A DNA stretch of 64,000 nt from Zunongwangia mangrovi (GTDB lineage Bacteria; Bacteroidota; Bacteroidia; Flavobacteriales; Flavobacteriaceae): contig NZ_FOKV01000001.1 in NCBI RefSeq assembly GCF_900112105.1, positions 682,001 to 746,000 of the forward strand, read 5' to 3'. The notes beneath the pieces were generated by a model. The model was not told the origin of the DNA and searched no databases. It was given only the letters and a program-made list of their open reading frames with translations. The translations under genes were made by a program, and so were the position numbers. Position 1 is the stretch's first letter; each line of letters starts with the position of its first letter. Shown here one piece after another: positions 26,751 through 35,481 of the stretch.

Positions 26751-27710
26751 ATGGAAATTAAACCCGAAATAGCCGAGAGAATAGAATTGCTGGAAGAGAA
26801 ATTCAGAAATTCTGGTCAGGATATGGGTTCTTACCTTGATGGTCTTTTATACGACCGTTACTTAACTTATTGGGATTATATAAGTTTGGATACATTGCTG
26901 AGTTTGCAAAAACCAGAGACACATTTTCCAGACGAGGAAATTTTTCTAACCTATCACCAGATAACCGAGTTGTATTTTAAACTTATTATCCACGAGCAAA
27001 AGCAGGTGATCGAAAATCCTAATCTAACGGCTTCTTATTTTATTGAGAAATTAAATAGGATGATTCGTTATTTTAGAGTGCTTATCAATTCTTTTGATGT
27101 GATGATCAAGGGAATGGAGCGTGAGCAGTTCTTGAAATTTCGTATGGCTTTACTGCCTGCAAGCGGATTCCAATCGGCTCAGTTTAGAATGATAGAATTT
27201 TATTCGACTCCAATCGAAAATCTAGTAGAGCACAAGATCAGGAAGAATTTCAATTTAGATAATTCTGTAGAAGATTTATTTGATCATATTTACTGGAAAA
27301 AGGGTGGTATCGATCTTAAAACCGGTGAGAAAACTTTAACCCTTAAGCAATTCGAAAAAAGGTATACGTCCCGCTTTTTAAGGATTGCAAACGAGGTAAA
27401 AGGGAAAACACTTTATGGACGTTATCAAAGCCTGGCCGATTCAGAAAAAAACAATCCAAAATTAATTAGAGCATTACGTACTTTTGATAGTAGTGTAAAC
27501 GTTAACTGGTTGTTGATGCATATTGGTGCGGCATATAGGCACCTGGATAAAGGAAACAAAACGATAAAAGCAACCGGAGGAACAAACTGGAAAGAGTTTT
27601 TACCACCAGGATTTCAGAAAATATCTTTTTTTCCTGAATTGTGGAGTGAAGAAGAGCACGAAGAATGGGGCAAAGAATGGGTAAACCACATGTTTAATAC
27701 TGAAAAATAA
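26751..27710 (+). CDS. Tryptophan 2,3-dioxygenase family protein
   Basis: 319 residues. The all-helical, heme-binding family that opens the indole ring of tryptophan to N-formylkynurenine. Visible signatures: YDRYLTYWDYISLDTLL, TYHQITELYFKLIIHE (active-site region), FRMALLPASGFQSAQFR and the C-terminal WLLMHIGAAYRHL with ATGGTNWKEF, which resembles the GTGG loop and heme-ligand region. True TDO activity rather than a related role is likely but not certain. Adjacent to the tyrosine genes, so the region deals with aromatic amino acids. Confidence 0.9.
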   Translation: MEIKPEIAERIELLEEKFRNSGQDMGSYLDGLLYDRYLTYWDYISLDTLLSLQKPETHFPDEEIFLTYHQITELYFKLIIHEQKQVIENPNLTASYFIEKLNRMIRYFRVLINSFDVMIKGMEREQFLKFRMALLPASGFQSAQFRMIEFYSTPIENLVEHKIRKNFNLDNSVEDLFDHIYWKKGGIDLKTGEKTLTLKQFEKRYTSRFLRIANEVKGKTLYGRYQSLADSEKNNPKLIRALRTFDSSVNVNWLLMHIGAAYRHLDKGNKTIKATGGTNWKEFLPPGFQKISFFPELWSEEEHEEWGKEWVNHMFNTEK

Positions 27711-27720
27711 GAATTAGAAA

Positions 27721-28953
27721 TTGAAGAAATTTAGTTTTTTATTCCTGCTGTTATTAGTTTTTGCGGGATGTAAAGAAGACACAAAAGAACAAGCTGTAGC
27801 TGAAACTAAAAAACCAGCACCTAAGCCGGTCGTAAAAGAATATGGCTTTGTTTTGGACGATTTTGATGTAGTTGTAGATACGATAGAGCGAGGCGATAAC
27901 TTTGGATATATCCTGGATCGTCATGGTGTAGATCGTGGTAAAGTTTTCGAAATTTCAGAAAAAGTAAAAGATACTTTTAATCCGGCCAGAATTACGGCTG
28001 GTAAGAAATTTCTAATCTTGAAGGCTAAAGATTCAGCAAAGACTCCGCTTCATTTTATATACCAAAATGATAAGATCAATTATACGGTTTTAAATATTGG
28101 TGATAGTATTTCAGCATTTAAAGCAAAAAAGCCGGTTTCAGTAAAAAGAAGAGAGGTTTCTGGAGTGGTAACTTCATCACTTTCTGAAGCAATGCAGGCG
28201 CAGGGTTTAAGTAACTTGCTAGTGTATCAATTATCAGATATCTATCAGTGGAGTATCGATTTCTTTAAACTTCAGAAGGGAGATCAATTTAAAATGATCT
28301 ATCATGAAAAATATATTGACGATACCATCTTTGCGGGAGTAGAGCGAGTAGAGGCAGCCGTTTTTAAACATTCAGACCGTCCTTTTTATGCGTTCAATTA
28401 CGAAACTGATACGATAACCGGCCAGGCAAGTTTTTATGATGAAGAAGCAAAAGCTTTGCAGAGTTTTTTCTTAAAGGCTCCGCTTAATTATAGTAGAATT
28501 TCTTCCAGATATCAGCGAAGAAGATTTCATCCGGTACAAAAGAGATGGAAAGCGCATTTAGGAACAGATTATGCTGCACCCACCGGGACACCTATTAAAA
28601 CTACAGCAGATGGTGTTGTAATAGCTTCAAGTTATACTTCTGGAAATGGTAATTATGTAAAAGTGCGCCATAATGGAAAATATACAACGCAATACCTTCA
28701 CATGAGCAAACGAAATGTGAGAAATGGCCAGACTGTTAAGCAGGGAGATGTGATAGGTTTTGTAGGGAGTACAGGATTGGCCACAGGGCCGCACGTATGT
28801 TATAGGTTTTGGGTAAATGGGAAACAGGTAGACCCTTATCGCCAAAACTTACCAACAGCTAAGAAAATTGAGGATGCTAAAAAAGATGATTATTATGCTT
28901 TTATAGAGCCGCTAAAAACAGAACTTGATAGTATACCTTATAAAAATATCTAA
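27721..28953 (+). CDS. M23 family peptidoglycan endopeptidase, lipoprotein
   Basis: 410 residues starting with TTG at 27721, which gives a lipoprotein signal MKKFSFLFLLLLVFAGC. An N-terminal region with a LysM/OapA-like part precedes a LytM (M23) domain at about 275-375. The first zinc motif is intact (HLGTDYAAP, HxxxD); YLHMSK supplies the catalytic His. The usual HxH motif reads GPHVCYRFW, with Cys in place of the final His zinc ligand. Likely cuts peptide cross-links in the periplasm while tethered to a membrane. Ten bases after the TDO gene. Confidence 0.85.
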   Translation: MKKFSFLFLLLLVFAGCKEDTKEQAVAETKKPAPKPVVKEYGFVLDDFDVVVDTIERGDNFGYILDRHGVDRGKVFEISEKVKDTFNPARITAGKKFLILKAKDSAKTPLHFIYQNDKINYTVLNIGDSISAFKAKKPVSVKRREVSGVVTSSLSEAMQAQGLSNLLVYQLSDIYQWSIDFFKLQKGDQFKMIYHEKYIDDTIFAGVERVEAAVFKHSDRPFYAFNYETDTITGQASFYDEEAKALQSFFLKAPLNYSRISSRYQRRRFHPVQKRWKAHLGTDYAAPTGTPIKTTADGVVIASSYTSGNGNYVKVRHNGKYTTQYLHMSKRNVRNGQTVKQGDVIGFVGSTGLATGPHVCYRFWVNGKQVDPYRQNLPTAKKIEDAKKDDYYAFIEPLKTELDSIPYKNI

Positions 28954-29020
28954 AACCAAGATTAATGTGTAAGATTTGGTGGTTTTTTCTACTAAGTTTT
29001 TCGCAATAAAAAATTGAAAA

Positions 29021-30652
29021 ATGAAAAACATTAATCCAACCAAAACCGAAGCCTGGAAAAAATTAGAAGCTCATTATAACGAGACTAAAAACCAGTCTTT
29101 AAAATCACTTTTTGAGAACGATAGTGAGCGTGCTGCAAAATTCACCACTAAGTGGGAAGATTTTTATGTAGACTTTAGTAAGAATAAAATTACTGAAGAA
29201 ACGAAGTCACTTCTTTTAGAGCTTGCTAAAGAGTGTGGTTTAAAAGAAGCGATGGATGCTTATTTTGGCGGCGAGGCCATTAATCAAACAGAAGGAAGAC
29301 CTGTTTTACATACTGCTTTAAGAGCTTCTAAGAATGCGGAAATTAAAGTGGATGGTGAAAATGTAATGACCGAAGTTGAAGAAGTGAAAGCAAAAATTAA
29401 AGCTTTTTCTTCTGAAGTGATTCAGGGAATTAGAAAAGGATACACAGATAAAGCATTTACCGATGTTGTAAATATTGGTATTGGAGGCTCAGACCTTGGG
29501 CCGGTAATGGTAACTGAAGCATTAGAGTTTTACAAGAACCATCTTAATGTTCATTTTGTTTCTAATGTAGATGGTGATCATGTTCACGAAACTATCAAGG
29601 ATCTTAATCCTGAAACTACACTTTTTGTAATTGTTTCTAAGTCTTTTACTACTCAGGAAACTTTATCAAATTCAACCACAATAAGAAACTGGTTTATGAA
29701 AACTGCTCCAGAGGAAGCAGTTTCTAAACATTTTATAGCAGTGTCTAGTAACGTGCCAAAAGTAAAAGATTTTGGTATCGATGAAGACAATATTTTCCCA
29801 ATGTGGGATTGGGTTGGTGGTCGTTTCTCACTATGGAGTGCTGTTGGACTTTCTATTAGCTTAGCGATTGGATACCCTAATTTTGATGCTTTACTAAGTG
29901 GAGCTCAAAAAATGGACGAACATTTTAAAGAAACTGAATTCGAAAATAATATTCCAGTATTAGCAGGTCTTTTAAGTGTTTGGTATAACAACTTTTATAA
30001 GGCAGAAAGTGAAGCTGTAATTCCTTATACGCAATATCTACATAGACTTCCCGCATATTTACAACAGGCAGTTATGGAAAGTAATGGTAAAAGTACAGAC
30101 CGTAATGGCGATAAGGTAGATTATGAAACAGGAGCGATTATTTGGGGTGAGCCTGGAACAAATTCTCAGCATGCCTTTTTTCAGTTAATTCACCAGGGTA
30201 CAAAATTAATCCCTGCCGATTTTATAGGTTTTAAGGTGTCTTTATTCGACGATAAAGATCATCATAACAAACTTATGGCAAACTTTTTTGCTCAAACAGA
30301 AGCTTTGCTTCAGGGAAAAACCGAAGATGAGGTTCGTGAAGAATTATCTTCTAAAGAAATGAGTGAAGATGAAATAAAAGAATTGCTGCCTTTTAAATTA
30401 TTTGATGGAGATAAGCCAACGACATCTTTTCTTATCGATAAACTAACACCTGAAAGTTTAGGTAAATTAGTAGCGATGTACGAACATAAGATCTTTGTAC
30501 AGGGTGTTATCTGGAATATCTTTAGTTACGACCAATGGGGAGTTGAATTAGGAAAGCAATTAGCAAGTACTATTTTAAAGGATATGGATAGTAAAGCGAT
30601 AGAAAACCATGATTCTTCAACAAGTAGTTTATTAGAGGTTTTCTTAGGATAG
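29021..30652 (+). CDS. pgi: Glucose-6-phosphate isomerase
   Basis: 543 residues; interconverts glucose-6-phosphate and fructose-6-phosphate. Signatures: [31 protein letters not shown] and [12 protein letters not shown] (catalytic region), plus the C-terminal [14 protein letters not shown]. Full length for the bacterial form. Stand-alone gene with its own terminator. Confidence 0.97.
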   Translation: MKNINPTKTEAWKKLEAHYNETKNQSLKSLFENDSERAAKFTTKWEDFYVDFSKNKITEETKSLLLELAKECGLKEAMDAYFGGEAINQTEGRPVLHTALRASKNAEIKVDGENVMTEVEEVKAKIKAFSSEVIQGIRKGYTDKAFTDVVNIGIGGSDLGPVMVTEALEFYKNHLNVHFVSNVDGDHVHETIKDLNPETTLFVIVSKSFTTQETLSNSTTIRNWFMKTAPEEAVSKHFIAVSSNVPKVKDFGIDEDNIFPMWDWVGGRFSLWSAVGLSISLAIGYPNFDALLSGAQKMDEHFKETEFENNIPVLAGLLSVWYNNFYKAESEAVIPYTQYLHRLPAYLQQAVMESNGKSTDRNGDKVDYETGAIIWGEPGTNSQHAFFQLIHQGTKLIPADFIGFKVSLFDDKDHHNKLMANFFAQTEALLQGKTEDEVREELSSKEMSEDEIKELLPFKLFDGDKPTTSFLIDKLTPESLGKLVAMYEHKIFVQGVIWNIFSYDQWGVELGKQLASTILKDMDSKAIENHDSSTSSLLEVFLG

Positions 30653-30679
30653 CGATTTAACATTTTTTAAGATAATTTA

Positions 30680-30710
30680 AAAAGCACCTCAAAATGAGGT
30701 GCTTTTTTAT
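30680..30710 (+). terminator. Terminator after pgi
   Basis: Perfect 12-bp stem AAAAGCACCTCA/TGAGGTGCTTTT with a 3-base loop, then TTAT. Confidence 0.88.
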
Positions 30711-30804
30711 TTTTAATAATGGAATGGCGAATAATTCATTATTATAAATCATAGAAGTCTTATAAATACCTTAAAAACATCATTGTTTAATCACTAAATT
30801 CTCA

Positions 30805-30834
30805 TTAAAGTTTAGTTAAAATTTATATTAAAAT
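30805..30834 (+). promoter_or_regulatory. Pho-box-like direct repeats, distal site
   Basis: TTAAAGT at 30805, TTAAAAT at 30816 (11 bp later) and TTAAAAT at 30828 (12 bp later): seven-base direct repeats with four- or five-base spacers, about 190-220 bp before the receptor gene. The spacing is that of PhoB binding sites, but the words are AT-rich and could arise by chance. The remainder of the 372-bp gap (30653-31024) holds no gene. Confidence 0.4.
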
Positions 30835-30944
30835 AAAAATAAGATAAAACTAAATATGAGTTCAAAACTTTTAGTCTCTCAATTTCAGAGGGTTTGAAAA
30901 AAGTTTTAGTTTTGGCGAGCAAATTGGTGTTAAATATTGAATCC

Positions 30945-30962
30945 TTAACATTACGTTAAAGT
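30945..30962 (+). promoter_or_regulatory. Pho-box-like direct repeat next to the receptor promoter
   Basis: TTAACAT (30945) and TTAAAGT (30956) are 11 bp apart, ending at the -33 element. The same DNA can be read as an inverted repeat TTAAC-N5-GTTAA (30945-30959). The ten bases CGTTAAAGTT (30954-30963) recur upstream of the second receptor at 38695-38704. Confidence 0.45.
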
Positions 30963-30989
30963 TGGATTTTGGAATAATAACTTCATTTG
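30962..30989 (+). promoter_or_regulatory. Promoter of the first receptor-nuclease module
   Basis: TTG (30962-30964), 17-bp spacer, TTCATTTG (30982-30989), one mismatch to TAnnTTTG. Leader of about 28 bases. Confidence 0.5.
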
Positions 30990-31024
30990 CGTCGAACTAA
31001 AATCAAATCAAACAAATTTTACAC

Positions 31025-33637
31025 ATGAGGAAATTATTAGCTTTAGCGTTGTTTTTTGCAACGGCTACAATTTTTGCTCAGGGGACTGTTACCGGTACGG
31101 TAATAGATTCTGAAATGAATGGCCCGCTACCGGGAGCAAACGTAATGGTAGTAGGTTCTAGAACTGGTACTACAACAGATTTTGATGGAAATTTTTCATT
31201 AGAAGTGGATGGCTCTTCAGGAACTTTAGAAATTACTTTTGTAGGTTTCAAAAGCAAGAGAGTACAGTTCAATTTTTCAGGAAATTCTCAAGATCTGGGA
31301 GAAATTGTGTTAGTAGGTGATGACAATGCTTTAGATGAAATTGTAATTACCAGCTTTTCTTTGGCAATCGATAGAAAGACACCAGTTGCTGTTTCTACAA
31401 TTAAAGGGGAAGAAATTGAGATGAAGTTAGGAAACCAGGAATTTCCTGAAATCCTTAACACAACTCCAGGTGTTTACGCAACAAAATCTGGTGGAGGTTT
31501 TGGTGATGCTGAACTAAGAATGAGAGGTTTTGGATCTACGAATATTGCTGTAATGATAAACGGTGTTCCAGTAAACGACATGGAAAACGGTCGTGTTTAT
31601 TGGAGTAACTGGGCGGGACTTTCTGATGTGACTCGTACAATGCAGGTTCAAAGAGGTCTTGGTGCAGCAAAAGTTGCCGTACCTTCTATTGGAGGTACTG
31701 TAAATATTGTTACAAAAACTACAGATATTGAAAGAGGAGGCAACATTATAGCTTCAACTGGAAACGATGGTTATCAAAAATTTGGCGCTACCGTTTCTAC
31801 TGGTAAAACAGAAAACGGTTGGGCAACTACAGTATCGGCTTCCAAAACTACAGGAGAGAGATTCGCTGATGGTCTACAATTCGAAGGTTACAACTATTTT
31901 CTTAGTGTAGCGAAGGAGATTAATGAAAATCATGAATTATCTTTTACGATGTTTGGTGCACCACAGCGTCATGGGCAAAGAGAAACTCAATATTCTATCG
32001 AAGATTATGAAAGAAGTGATCGAGGTATTAAATTCAATGGTGATTGGGGATATAGAAATGGAGAAGTAGTAAATATTCAAGACAACTACTACCATAAGCC
32101 ACAGATATCTTTAAATCATTATTGGGATATTAACGATAAAACAGAATTGTCGACTGCAGCTTATGTTTCTTTTGGAACAGGAGGTGGTGGTGGATATACT
32201 GGTGATGCTAATCTAAGAAGCGTAAACTCGCCATATAGAAGCGCACCATATCAACCAATTAATTTAGATCTTGTAGTTGATGAAAATGTCGCTAATGGAA
32301 TAGACGGATCAGGTACTATACTTTACAATTCAGTAAATAATCACAATTGGTATGGTGTTCTTTCAACCTTATCAACAGAACTTACTGAAGATTTAGAATT
32401 GATGGGAGGAATAGATCTAAGGTATTATGAAGGAAAGCATTATCAGGAAGTAAAAGATCTATTAGGAGGTCAGTACTGGGCTGATGGAGGAAACATAAAC
32501 AATCCTACTAATCTTGCAAGAACAGGTGATAAAATCAATTATTATAACGATGGAATCGTTTTATGGGAAGGATTATTTGCACAGGCAGAATATTCTAAGG
32601 ACGATTTTTCAGCGTTTCTATCTCTATCAGGATCAAATACATCCTACAAAAGAATAGATTACTTCACTTATGAAGATTCAGACCCTATTCAGGAAACAGA
32701 TTTTGAAAGTTATATTGGGTTTATGACTAAAGGTGGAGCAAATTATAATATTGATGATAATCATAACATCTTTGCAAATGTTGGGTATTTTGAGCGAGCT
32801 CCAGATTTTGATGCCGTATTTCCAAATAATGAAAATATTGTAAACTCTGAAGCCGAAAATGAAAAGATATTTAGTGTGGAAGCTGGATATGGTTTTAGAA
32901 GCTCTAATTTAAGAATCGATCTAAACCTTTATAGAACCCAATGGTTAGACAGAACCCAAGTACAATCTATTGTTGTAAGAGGTGATGAAGAAGGAGAAGA
33001 AGATCAACAATATTTTGGAAACCTACTAGGTGTGGATGCTCTTCACCAAGGTGTTGAATTAGAATTTGAGTATAAGCCATGGGAAGTTTTAACCGTTAAT
33101 GGTATGTTCTCGTATGGAGACTGGAGATGGAGTAATGATATTACAAATGTGCAGTTCTTTGATGAAGAACAAGCACCTGTGGGTGAGCCAGTAGATCTTT
33201 TTATTGAAGATACTCCTGTTGGTAATCAACCTCAAACATCATTAGCTCTGGGTCTTAATGCTGAAGTATTCCCTGGGACTTTTGTACGTGGAAATTTCAA
33301 TTATTTCTCAAGAATGTATGCGCAATATGATCCGTCTTCTAGAAATGATGATGAAGTGGAATTTACAGATCCATGGGAGGCTCCAGATTACGGTGTTTTT
33401 GATTTAGGTTTTACACACAAGTTTGCTTTTGGTTCTTTTGATGCAACAATAAATGCCAATGTTTACAATGTGTTGGATACAGAGTATATTTCTGATGTAA
33501 CTGATGGTACTCGAAGAGACCAATTTGAAGGTCCTGATGGACAAACCAGAACAAGATTAGTTTCAAATGCTCAAGATGCATCGGTATATTATGGTTTTGG
33601 TCGTACATATACCGTAGGAATGAAGATTAATTTCTAA
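31025..33637 (+). CDS. TonB-dependent receptor (NGR-WSNW subfamily), first nuclease module
   Basis: 870 residues: signal peptide (ending TIFAQ), carboxypeptidase-regulatory-like domain (about 20-100, VTGTVIDSEMNGPLPGANV), plug (about 115-240) with FPEILNTTPGVYATKSGGG and the segment INGVPVNDMENGRVYWSNW, then a 22-strand-type barrel ending in a Phe (YTVGMKINF). The receptor imports a bound ligand using TonB-ExbBD energy. The WSNW segment is shared with the receptor at 38780. A lipoprotein gene follows 10 bp later and an endonuclease after that, so nucleic-acid fragments are a reasonable ligand, by inference only. Confidence 0.92.
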   Translation: MRKLLALALFFATATIFAQGTVTGTVIDSEMNGPLPGANVMVVGSRTGTTTDFDGNFSLEVDGSSGTLEITFVGFKSKRVQFNFSGNSQDLGEIVLVGDDNALDEIVITSFSLAIDRKTPVAVSTIKGEEIEMKLGNQEFPEILNTTPGVYATKSGGGFGDAELRMRGFGSTNIAVMINGVPVNDMENGRVYWSNWAGLSDVTRTMQVQRGLGAAKVAVPSIGGTVNIVTKTTDIERGGNIIASTGNDGYQKFGATVSTGKTENGWATTVSASKTTGERFADGLQFEGYNYFLSVAKEINENHELSFTMFGAPQRHGQRETQYSIEDYERSDRGIKFNGDWGYRNGEVVNIQDNYYHKPQISLNHYWDINDKTELSTAAYVSFGTGGGGGYTGDANLRSVNSPYRSAPYQPINLDLVVDENVANGIDGSGTILYNSVNNHNWYGVLSTLSTELTEDLELMGGIDLRYYEGKHYQEVKDLLGGQYWADGGNINNPTNLARTGDKINYYNDGIVLWEGLFAQAEYSKDDFSAFLSLSGSNTSYKRIDYFTYEDSDPIQETDFESYIGFMTKGGANYNIDDNHNIFANVGYFERAPDFDAVFPNNENIVNSEAENEKIFSVEAGYGFRSSNLRIDLNLYRTQWLDRTQVQSIVVRGDEEGEEDQQYFGNLLGVDALHQGVELEFEYKPWEVLTVNGMFSYGDWRWSNDITNVQFFDEEQAPVGEPVDLFIEDTPVGNQPQTSLALGLNAEVFPGTFVRGNFNYFSRMYAQYDPSSRNDDEVEFTDPWEAPDYGVFDLGFTHKFAFGSFDATINANVYNVLDTEYISDVTDGTRRDQFEGPDGQTRTRLVSNAQDASVYYGFGRTYTVGMKINF

Positions 33638-33647
33638 AAAAATACAA

Positions 33648-35360
33648 ATGAAAAAATTATATATTTTAACCGCTTTATTAGGGAGTATACTTTATTCGTG
33701 CGACCCTACGGATAATCTTCAGGATATTGCAAATGAAGAAATCGACAATAGTCTTACCGAAGGAGAAGCTAATTATACTTTAACCGAGGATGATTATGAA
33801 GAAGTTGGATTTAATATTGAATCAGGTTTTGATAATTATGAGCAAGCTGAGGAATTAATTCCTGTTGTTTTAGATAACGCATTCCCATTGTATCAAAACG
33901 GTACCTCAATAATAACAACATTTAACGTAGAAGATCCATTGTTACCTGTGGAATATACTGTAAGTGAAGACGATTATACTGCAATAGGTAACCAAAATGG
34001 ATATTTTAGCTCTACATCGCAAGTACAATCTTTTCTAGAGAGTCAATTTGAAGCAGCTCAAAACGGAGACTTAGTGGAGTTAACATATAATACGGTAGCT
34101 AACGAAATAGCTTATGAGTTAAGTTCTGAAGATTTTGATCTTTTAGAAGAAGAATTGGGCGAAACTTATCCGAATGCCGCAAGCAGTGCAGCAAACTATA
34201 GTAATTTCGATAGACGTGAAACTAATGATGCTTACTGGAGTAATGATATGATTTTAGAAGCCATCAATGTAATTTTAAATGATGCTTTTGATGGGGTAGA
34301 GGGTCAGCGATATAATGTAAGCTATGATATTTATGACGGGAGTGCAGGTACAGAAAGCATGACTGTTGAATTTAATGGTAATAGTTATGTGCCTGTAGGA
34401 GGTGCTTCTTACGAACTTGATAATGCTGACTATGCACTAGCAAGAACGGAATTAGCAGATACTTACCCTGGTCCTGCAAATAATTTATCTTACAACAGTT
34501 TCAACATAGATGAAGGATCATCAAATTACTGGAGTGAGGAAATGATAGTTGAAGCCTTGAATATAATCTTAGGTGAAAATTTCACGGATGTAACAGAAGG
34601 TAGCCAGTTTGAAGTTAGTTATACTATTTATAATGGCAGTAATACAGCTCCAGAATCTTTATCTCTAATTTTTGAGGATGGAGAGTTCGTAATAAATAAC
34701 GAGCCAACCCCTATATCAACTATTGAAACTACAGTAATGTATGCTTACACGGGAAGCTCTTGGAATATGCCTTTATCCTTGTCTACTGAGGACTACGCTG
34801 AAATGGGACAGAGTTACCCTAACTTTGATGATGAATCAGAAGCTTTTTACAACATAGGTATATATTTAGATAATCTTTACACGTATCCTCCAAATGGTAG
34901 TTCCGCTGTTGTGTCTTACCAATTTTATGATGGTAGTACTAATACTAGATATTCATTATTTACATTGCAAGATGGTGAATGGATTGGTGTACCTCGAGTA
35001 ATCGAGACTACGTTACAGTTTGCAAAAACTGATGGTATTTGGGTTCCAGACAATACTATTTCATACTTCTTGACAGGTTCAGATTATAGTACGGTAGCTG
35101 AGGCATTAGTGGATCAATATCCAGATCCGGTTTCAAGTATGGCTCGCTATAGCAATTTTGATAGAAGGAATGGTAATGCTGCTTATTGGAGTGACGATAT
35201 GATAATCGAAGCTATGCGTATTGTGTTGAATAGTATCGATCCAGATGCTGAAGTAGGACAGCAATACGATATTACTTACGATGTTTACAATGGTTCTAAC
35301 GTAACTGAAACTATCAGCCTAATCAAGAATGAAGCTGGAGAGTGGGTTATTAATGAATAA
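33648..35360 (+). CDS. Surface lipoprotein with six internal repeats
   Basis: 570 residues; lipobox LYSC at 15-18. I do not recognise a named family. The mature part is made of a repeating unit that begins Y-x-L-x-x-x-D-Y and ends V-S-Y-x-I-Y-x-G-S; copies start near residues 43, 103, 156, 255, 377 and 473. The copies at 156, 255 and 473 are long and contain YSNFDRR (or a variant) and YW-S-x-x-MI-x-EA. Strongly acidic. It takes the place that a SusD-like partner holds beside other TonB receptors, and may bind ligand at the cell surface. Confidence 0.8.
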   Translation: MKKLYILTALLGSILYSCDPTDNLQDIANEEIDNSLTEGEANYTLTEDDYEEVGFNIESGFDNYEQAEELIPVVLDNAFPLYQNGTSIITTFNVEDPLLPVEYTVSEDDYTAIGNQNGYFSSTSQVQSFLESQFEAAQNGDLVELTYNTVANEIAYELSSEDFDLLEEELGETYPNAASSAANYSNFDRRETNDAYWSNDMILEAINVILNDAFDGVEGQRYNVSYDIYDGSAGTESMTVEFNGNSYVPVGGASYELDNADYALARTELADTYPGPANNLSYNSFNIDEGSSNYWSEEMIVEALNIILGENFTDVTEGSQFEVSYTIYNGSNTAPESLSLIFEDGEFVINNEPTPISTIETTVMYAYTGSSWNMPLSLSTEDYAEMGQSYPNFDDESEAFYNIGIYLDNLYTYPPNGSSAVVSYQFYDGSTNTRYSLFTLQDGEWIGVPRVIETTLQFAKTDGIWVPDNTISYFLTGSDYSTVAEALVDQYPDPVSSMARYSNFDRRNGNAAYWSDDMIIEAMRIVLNSIDPDAEVGQQYDITYDVYNGSNVTETISLIKNEAGEWVINE

Positions 35361-35381
35361 GCTCTTTTCTTAGAATATTTT

Positions 35382-35418
35382 AAAACCTTCTGCCACTACG
35401 TAGAAGGTTTTATTTTTT
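35382..35418 (+). terminator. Terminator between the repeat lipoprotein and the endonuclease gene
   Basis: Perfect 10-bp stem AAAACCTTCT/AGAAGGTTTT (35382-35391 and 35402-35411) with a T-rich tail. It implies that the endonuclease has its own promoter or depends on read-through. Confidence 0.8.
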
Positions 35419-35481
35419 TAAGCCTTTTTATTTAAGATATTTGTACGACAAGAATCAAATTAGAATATAAATCAAGAATTA

